DNA from: Clostridia bacterium
Lineage (GTDB): Bacteria; Bacillota; Clostridia; Oscillospirales; CAG-382
Direction: 5' to 3'
NCBI GenBank assembly: GCA_017537345.1
Contig: JAFYKY010000017.1
Span: forward strand, 1 to 64,000
DNA length: 64,000 nt
Shown: positions 59,160 through 64,000 of the stretch, one piece after another
How positions within the stretch are numbered: the stretch's first letter is position 1
Layout of the letters: every line of letters begins with the position of its first letter
The notes under the pieces: model-generated
What the model was told of the DNA's origin: nothing
The model's database searches: none
The model's input: only the letters and a program-made list of their open reading frames with translations
Translations under genes and position numbers: made by a program

Positions 59160-59168
59160 TTTCATACC

Positions 59169-59933
59169 TCACAATTTCAATACGGAATCAAGGCACAGCT
59201 TTAGCGCATATTCCTTTGCGTTTTGTCCCCAGTTCCGCGCATCGTAATTTTCAAGGTTCGCCAGAGTGTCGGCAGTATATAAGATCTGTCCGAACACGGC
59301 GTTTCTCATTGCCGCGCAGGCGGCAAGAGCGGAGCATTCCATCTCCACCACTGTACAGCCCTCTTCTTTTCGGTATTTTACCATTTCCTTTGTTTCGCGG
59401 TAAAATCCGTCCGTCGACCAGGTGGTGACCTTTTCGTATTTGAGCTTATGTTCTTTCAATGTGTTTTCTATAGCCGATACGGCGCTCTTATCAAGTTCTA
59501 TAAATCTTGACGGCGGCGCATAGTGGTATGAAGTACCTTCATCTCTGAGCGCGCGGCAGGGAATAAGAAATTCTCCTTCTGCGTAATCCTTCAAAGCGCC
59601 GCAACACCCGCCGGCTATTATCTTTTTAACCCCGTAGCCAATAAGCCAATCCATAATCTGCGTTGCCGCCGCCGCGCCTACGGGCGCTTGCGCCAAGCAT
59701 ATATCCACACCTTTGTGGTTGATTACGTATATGGGGTAATCCTTCGTGGCGGATTCAAACAAAGCAACCTGCTTTCCTCCTGCCGCCTTTGCGTATTCGT
59801 CCACGTATTCGCACATAAAAGCAAACACTGCTTTTTCGGGTAAATTCAAATCCAGATTCTGGTGCCGCGGCATTATTACCGCAGTTTTTTCGGTATCGAA
59901 TTCCAGAATAGGTATTTCGTTTTTTATTATCAT
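59169..59933 (-). CDS. Nucleoside phosphorylase (PNP/UDP family)
   Basis: 254 residues from the ATG at 59933, with GAGGAGG ahead; the open frame runs further but has no ribosome site. The phosphate/ribose site is in LAQAPVGAAAATQIMDWLI and GGCCGAL, and the base/ribose motif VVEMECSALAACAAM contains the M-E pair of hexameric phosphorylases. It splits purine or uridine nucleosides. It follows a small open frame and a terminator-like hairpin, so expression may be attenuated. Confidence 0.9.
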   Translation of the reverse strand: MIIKNEIPILEFDTEKTAVIMPRHQNLDLNLPEKAVFAFMCEYVDEYAKAAGGKQVALFESATKDYPIYVINHKGVDICLAQAPVGAAAATQIMDWLIGYGVKKIIAGGCCGALKDYAEGEFLIPCRALRDEGTSYHYAPPSRFIELDKSAVSAIENTLKEHKLKYEKVTTWSTDGFYRETKEMVKYRKEEGCTVVEMECSALAACAAMRNAVFGQILYTADTLANLENYDARNWGQNAKEYALKLCLDSVLKL

Positions 59934-59949
59934 TTGATAATCCTCCTCG

Positions 59950-59990
59950 AAAATAAAAAACAGTGTAAATCGTATCAACGACTCACACTG
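59950..59990 (-). terminator. Terminator or attenuator before the nucleoside phosphorylase gene
   Basis: On the minus strand the stem CAGTGT/ACACTG (59985-59990 with 59961-59966) encloses a second stem GTCGT/ACGAT and is followed by TTTTTTATTTT. It lies about 30 bases after the stop of the small ORF and just before the ribosome site of the phosphorylase gene. Confidence 0.7.
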
Positions 59991-60020
59991 CGTATAGTAC
60001 AAAATATTCAATAACAAAAA

Positions 60021-60131
60021 TTATATTGAATTTTGAGTACGACAATGTAAGCCCGTATACAGCATATCATCAAGACCTGCCACGGACATAAGTTCCATAT
60101 TCACGTTTACGTTAAGGGCGTAAATGCTCAT
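60021..60131 (-). CDS. 36-residue open frame, possible leader peptide or small protein
   Basis: It begins MSIYALNVNVNMELMSVAG and ends with LHCRTQNSI. AAAGGAGAG is 6 bases before the ATG and a near-perfect promoter lies about 28 bases further up, so it is very likely to be translated. No family is recognised. It has one cysteine and no basic tail or signal peptide. Between its stop and the phosphorylase gene stands an intrinsic-terminator hairpin, the layout of a leader peptide with attenuation or of a separate small gene. Confidence 0.55.
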   Translation of the reverse strand: MSIYALNVNVNMELMSVAGLDDMLYTGLHCRTQNSI

Positions 60132-60158
60132 TGTCGCTCTCCTTTAAAATTTTTCATT

Positions 60159-60187
60159 AATATAGCACATTAATATTCTTTTGTCAA
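60159..60187 (-). promoter_or_regulatory. Promoter of the small ORF/phosphorylase unit
   Basis: On the minus strand TTGACA (60182-60187), 17 bases, TATATT (60159-60164). Confidence 0.75.
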
Positions 60188-60194
60188 TATAAAA

Positions 60195-60229
60195 AAGACA
60201 AGCCGCGCAAAAATTGCTTGCGCGGCTTT
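60195..60229 (-). terminator. Terminator of typA
   Basis: A perfect 10-bp GC-rich stem (60201-60210 with 60218-60227), followed on the minus strand by TGTCTTTTTT. T residues also flank it on the plus strand. Confidence 0.88.
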
Positions 60230-60237
60230 TTTAAAAC

Positions 60238-62058
60238 TTACTTATTCTTCATTTTTTCCTTCATACGGAGAGAGTTATCAAGAATTCTCTTTCTCAGACG
60301 TATGGATTTGGGAGTGATCTCGATCAGTTCGTCGTCGCCGATGAATTCGATCGCCTCTTCAAGCGAGAACTTCTTGGGAGGAATAAGGCGGAGCGCTTCG
60401 TCCGCGCCTGCGGAACGGATAGCGGTAAGATGCTTTTTCTTACATACGTTAACCACGATATCGTCCCCCTTGGAGGAGATACCCACAAGCTGACCTGCGT
60501 AAACCTCGTCACCGGGATCGCAGAACATAGGACCTCTGTCCTGAGCGTTGAAAATACCGTAGCTGGTGGCAACGCCCTGCTCGTATGCGATAAGAGAACC
60601 GGTAAATCTCTTGGTAACTTCGCCTTTTTCGGGCTGATATTCCGCAAATACCGCGCTTATAATACCTTCGCCGCGGGTGTCCGTAAGAAATTCGGTCTTG
60701 TAGCCGAAAAGTCCTCTGGTAGGGATCATAAACTCAAGATGCATTCTGTCGCCTACGGGACGCATTTCCGCAAGCTCACCCTTGCGGTAGCCCATCTTTT
60801 CCATAATAACGCTTACACAGCCTTGAGGCACGTCGATAACGCATCTGTCAATAGGCTCGCACAGCACGCCGTCGATCTCCTTGTAGATAATACGGGGAGT
60901 GGATACCATAAATTCAAAGCCTGCTCTGCGCATATTCTCCATAAGAATGGATATGTGCATTTCGCCTCTGCCGCGGACGTTGTAGCAGTCGGCGGAATCG
61001 GTTTCGCAAACCTTCAAGGACATATCCTTCATAGCCTCTTTAAAGAGATAATCGCGTATATGTCTGGTGGTAACGTATTTGCCTTCTCTGCCCGCGAAGG
61101 GGGAATTGTTTACGGAGAAGGTCATTTCCATAGTAGGCTCGCCGATCTTAACAAAGGGAAGGGGATCCGCGCCCACGTTGGAGCAAATGGTATTACCGAT
61201 ATTTATATCTTCAATACCCGAAATACAAACTATATCACCGACGGTTGCGGTTTCTGCGGGAACTCTTGCAAGACCGTCTATCTGGTACATAGCGGTAATA
61301 CGGTTTTTCTTTTTAAGGCTTTCGTTGTGGTAATCGCAGAGAATGACCTCCTGCTTAAGGTTAAGCGAGCCTCTTTCAATTCTGCCGATACCTATCTTAC
61401 CAACGTAATCGTTGTAGTCGACTGCGGAAACCAGCATTTGCGCTTCGCCGGTTTCATCACCCTCGGGAGCGGGGATGTGCTCCAGAATGCAATCAAAAAG
61501 GGGAGCAAGGTCGGTTCCCAAATGATCGGGAGACATAGAAGCAATACCGGTTCTGCCGGAGCAGAATACCACGGGGGAATCCAACTGCTCGGAGGATGCG
61601 TTAAGATCCAAAAGCAACTCAAGCACCTCGTCGGGTACTTCGTAAACGCGGGCGTCGGGACGGTCGATCTTGTTAATGACCACGATTATCTTGTGGTTCA
61701 ATTCTATTGCTTTCTGCAGAACGAATCTCGTCTGGGGCATAGGGCCTTCTGCCGCGTCAACAAGCAAAAGCACGCCGTCAACCATTTTAAGTATACGCTC
61801 AACCTCTCCGCCAAAGTCAGCGTGGCCGGGGGTGTCTATAATATTTATCTTTACGTCCTTGTAATAGGTAGACGTATTCTTTGCAAGAATGGTAATACCG
61901 CGCTCACGTTCCAGCGCGTTGTTATCCATCATACGCTCCTGAAGCTCCTGATTTTCACGGAACAGACCGCCGAATTTGAGCATTTCGTCAACCATAGTTG
62001 TCTTACCGTGGTCAACGTGGGCGATTATTGCAATGTTTCTCAGATCGTTTCTTACCAA
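60238..62058 (-). CDS. typA: Ribosome-associated GTPase TypA/BipA
   Basis: 606 residues starting at a TTG codon (62058), the usual family length. GTPase motifs are IAHVDHGKTT, DTPGHADF and NKIDRPDAR; domain II, III and V of elongation-factor type and the TypA C-terminal domain follow (GDRMHLEFMIPTRGLFGY, RSAGADEALRLIPP). I choose the TTG because GAAGG lies 7 bases ahead and because the ATG at 62097 would fall at or before the start of transcription predicted from the promoter. TypA helps ribosome assembly under stress and cold. Confidence 0.95.
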   Translation of the reverse strand: MVRNDLRNIAIIAHVDHGKTTMVDEMLKFGGLFRENQELQERMMDNNALERERGITILAKNTSTYYKDVKINIIDTPGHADFGGEVERILKMVDGVLLLVDAAEGPMPQTRFVLQKAIELNHKIIVVINKIDRPDARVYEVPDEVLELLLDLNASSEQLDSPVVFCSGRTGIASMSPDHLGTDLAPLFDCILEHIPAPEGDETGEAQMLVSAVDYNDYVGKIGIGRIERGSLNLKQEVILCDYHNESLKKKNRITAMYQIDGLARVPAETATVGDIVCISGIEDINIGNTICSNVGADPLPFVKIGEPTMEMTFSVNNSPFAGREGKYVTTRHIRDYLFKEAMKDMSLKVCETDSADCYNVRGRGEMHISILMENMRRAGFEFMVSTPRIIYKEIDGVLCEPIDRCVIDVPQGCVSVIMEKMGYRKGELAEMRPVGDRMHLEFMIPTRGLFGYKTEFLTDTRGEGIISAVFAEYQPEKGEVTKRFTGSLIAYEQGVATSYGIFNAQDRGPMFCDPGDEVYAGQLVGISSKGDDIVVNVCKKKHLTAIRSAGADEALRLIPPKKFSLEEAIEFIGDDELIEITPKSIRLRKRILDNSLRMKEKMKNK

Positions 62059-62100
62059 AATATGACCTTCTTTTCTGTAATTTTCAAACAAAACCATATA

Positions 62101-62130
62101 ATTATATCAAAACGTAGCGCTTTTTGTCAA
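62101..62130 (-). promoter_or_regulatory. Promoter of typA
   Basis: TTGACA (62125-62130), 18 bases, TATAAT (62101-62106) with an extended TG on the minus strand. The predicted transcript starts near 62093, which excludes an ATG at 62097 as start codon. Confidence 0.75.
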
Positions 62131-62191
62131 TACTATTGCTTCACAAATTCAAAAAAACATAAATAAAATGCTTATAAAAGGAGGCATTTAT

Positions 62192-63949
62192 ATGGCAACA
62201 ACAGGAGAATTACTGCTAAAAATACACAACAGCGAAGGCAATCCTATTCAAAACGCGTCTATCGCCGTTATAGGTGATAACCGCGCCTATACGGGCCGTA
62301 CGGATTCTATGGGGGAAGCCCGTTTTACTCTGCCCACACCGCCGAAGGAGGCGGGGTACGATCCGTCATCGCCTTTAAGACCCTATTCGGTGTTCAGTGT
62401 ACGTATCACTGCGGAAGGATACGTGCCCATTACCGTGCTGGGCGAGCAGATATTTCCCGATTCCGTAACCGTACACGATATCGAACTGCCCACTCCCGAG
62501 GAATTCCCCGAAATGAGCGAAAGGCGTATAGTCATTCCCGAGCACGAAAGATACGTGGGGGGTATGACCGCCAACACTTCGGTTACCGCCGCAACCTATC
62601 AACCGGAAATACGGTATCCCGTGGTGCCCGAAACCATTACCGTTCATTTGGGAACACCGAATTCAAACGCGGAAAATGTAACCGTGCCCTTTATAGATTA
62701 TATCAAAAACGTGGCGTCCAGCGAAATATATCCTACCTGGCCCGAATCCTCGCTCCGCGCAAATATTATTGCCCAGATATCTCTTGCTTTAAACCGCATA
62801 TACACGGAATGGTACCGTTCGCAAGGATATAATTTCGATATAACCTCCTCTACCGCATACGATCAGGCATTCGTGAAGGACAGGAATATTTTTGAAAACA
62901 TTTCGGATATAGTGGATGAAATATTCACAAATTATCTTGCCCGCGAGGGAACGGTGGAGCCGCTGTTTACCGAATACTGCGACGGGTCTTCCGTAACCTG
63001 CGCAGGAATGAGCCAATGGGGTACGGTGACACTGGCAAGACGGGGATACGATCCTCTGGGAATACTTCGGTATTATTACGGTGACGATACCTTTATCGCC
63101 GAAGCGTCTGTGGCGGAAAGCGTACCCGAATCCTTTGCGGGTGATCTCCGTCCCGGCGACAGAAATGCATCCGTCGCCACACTTCAGCGCCGGCTTGACA
63201 GAATAGCCATAAATTACCCGCAGATACCGTTTATCTTAAAGGCAAACGGACTTTACGGCGACCGCACGGAAGCCTCCGTCCGCACCTTTCAACGGGTATT
63301 CGGACTTGATCAGACGGGAATAGTGGACAGAGAAACCTGGTACAGAATATTGTACGTATACAACGCGGTGAAAAAGCTGGCGGAACTGAACAGCGAAGGA
63401 GAACGGATAGAAAATGATTCCTTCCCGCGGGATCTTTCCTTTGGTGACAGAGGCACGGACGTGGTAAGAATTCAGTATTATCTGCTTGTTATCGCCGATG
63501 CTTTAAGCGATCTTTCCGTTCCCAGACCGGTAATCACCGGCATTTACGATACTTCCACACAAAACACGGTAAGGGGATTTCAGAAGTATTACGGGCTTCC
63601 CGTTACGGGCAATATAGACGAACAGACCTGGAACGCAATAGTTAAATATTATTACGATCTTGAAAATACTCTTTCCACAAGCAGAAAATATCCGGGTTAT
63701 CTTTTAAAAAACGGTTCCCGCGGAAGAAACGTAATATATATCCAGAACGCCCTTAACGCCATAGGCGGAAGAATACCCGGCTTTACCACTATCCGTGTTG
63801 ACGGCGCATTCGGCAACGGTACGGAAAGCGCTGTCCGTCTGTTCCAGACCTATTACGGTCTTACTCCCGATGGTATCGTAGGAGAGCAGACCTGGAATAA
63901 GCTGGTGCAGGAGTACAACGAATACGCTTATGACGATACAGTCGGGTAA
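62192..63949 (+). CDS. SpoIID-like protein with three peptidoglycan-binding repeats
   Basis: 585 residues from the ATG at 62192, with GGAGG ahead. No signal peptide is visible. Residues 1-100 form a carboxypeptidase-regulatory-like beta domain (GNPIQNASIAVIGDNRAYTG). Residues about 164-298 resemble SpoIID (PFIDYIKNVASSEIYPTW, then CAGMSQWGTVTLARRGYDPL). Three PG_binding_1 repeats follow at about 324-395, 416-485 and 506-580 (GDRNASVATLQRRL, GDRGTDVVRIQYYL, GSRGRNVIYIQNAL). It probably acts on or binds spore cortex or wall peptidoglycan. Whether the SpoIID-like part is active is uncertain, since the usual catalytic glutamate region is only partly matched. Confidence 0.82.
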   Translation: MATTGELLLKIHNSEGNPIQNASIAVIGDNRAYTGRTDSMGEARFTLPTPPKEAGYDPSSPLRPYSVFSVRITAEGYVPITVLGEQIFPDSVTVHDIELPTPEEFPEMSERRIVIPEHERYVGGMTANTSVTAATYQPEIRYPVVPETITVHLGTPNSNAENVTVPFIDYIKNVASSEIYPTWPESSLRANIIAQISLALNRIYTEWYRSQGYNFDITSSTAYDQAFVKDRNIFENISDIVDEIFTNYLAREGTVEPLFTEYCDGSSVTCAGMSQWGTVTLARRGYDPLGILRYYYGDDTFIAEASVAESVPESFAGDLRPGDRNASVATLQRRLDRIAINYPQIPFILKANGLYGDRTEASVRTFQRVFGLDQTGIVDRETWYRILYVYNAVKKLAELNSEGERIENDSFPRDLSFGDRGTDVVRIQYYLLVIADALSDLSVPRPVITGIYDTSTQNTVRGFQKYYGLPVTGNIDEQTWNAIVKYYYDLENTLSTSRKYPGYLLKNGSRGRNVIYIQNALNAIGGRIPGFTTIRVDGAFGNGTESAVRLFQTYYGLTPDGIVGEQTWNKLVQEYNEYAYDDTVG

Positions 63950-63971
63950 ATAGTCATCCGTATAAAAAATA

Positions 63972-63992
63972 TCCCACGCATAATGCGTGGGA
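63972..63992 (-). terminator. Terminator for a minus-strand gene beyond the right edge
   Basis: TCCCACGCAT pairs with ATGCGTGGGA (10 bp, one-base loop as drawn, in practice a loop of three or more). On the minus strand it is followed by TATTTTTTATA. The plus strand side lacks a T tract. Confidence 0.65.
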
Positions 63993-64000
63993 AAGGAAGT

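Noticed and set aside
60430..62166. A 578-codon open frame antisense to typA
   Set aside because: No ribosome site or recognisable domain; typA motifs are complete on the other strand.

Overview
The window reads as a gene-dense chromosomal stretch of an anaerobic, spore-forming member of the Clostridia, probably an uncultured Oscillospirales-type gut or rumen lineage. The pointers are a SCIFF ranthipeptide with its radical SAM maturase, SpoIIID, a superoxide reductase plus flavodiiron detoxification operon, a split transketolase, RqcH, and a Gram-positive SepF/YggT/DivIVA division cluster. Shine-Dalgarno sites are strong and promoters are close to the sigma-A consensus. No rRNA, tRNA, CRISPR array or insertion sequence was found, and no gap without a gene exceeds 300 bases.

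Layout. 1-2206: the end of a membrane-anchored McrB-like AAA+ gene (running off the left edge) and a ZIP metal transporter. 2290-6414: an oxygen/NO detoxification operon on the minus strand (4Fe-4S protein, flavodiiron-flavin reductase-rubredoxin fusion, superoxide reductase, rubredoxin, BFD-like protein), divergent from a Crp/Fnr regulator with a perfect palindrome between them. 6458-9381: a PLP decarboxylase and the SCIFF peptide/maturase pair. 9539-11379: a sugar isomerase-like gene and galE. 11523-15322: an AT-rich accessory island with an MmeI-type single-chain restriction-modification enzyme and a downstream HEPN-motif protein. 15437-23961: SpoIIID, a PfkB-family sugar kinase, a Cys-rich protein, a large GHL10 lipoprotein, an orphan sensor kinase and an HtrA protease. 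24118-25720: an AT-rich cassette of a 16-codon leader, a GNAT acetyltransferase and an APH-fold phosphotransferase. 25911-31082: an ArsR-type regulator divergent from iscS-iscU, then hslO, an M24 peptidase, efp and an extraordinary Cys/Asp-rich protein. 31169-35559: sugar metabolism genes, apgM and dapA. 35681-51843: a long plus-strand run of queA, miaA, an HlyD-like gene, yggS, sepF, yggT, divIVA, ileS, lspA, rluD, the transketolase halves, an HxxxDG acyltransferase-like gene with a zinc-ribbon membrane protein, nif3, rqcH and a small protein. 51896-57186: an Ig/SLH surface protein, mnmA, tcdA, a flavin reductase, rlmH and an XRE regulator with helical repeats. 57223-63949: a uridine-kinase-like gene, two GNATs, a nucleoside phosphorylase preceded by a 36-codon ORF and a terminator hairpin, typA (TTG start), and a SpoIID-like protein with three peptidoglycan-binding repeats.

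The strongest candidates for something not yet described are the HEPN protein coupled to the MmeI-type enzyme, the leader-controlled GNAT/APH pair, the 36-codon ORF plus attenuator before the phosphorylase, and the ArsR regulator whose likely operator forms both divergent -35 boxes beside the Fe-S assembly genes. Identifications rest on reading motifs and on family knowledge; no database search was run.
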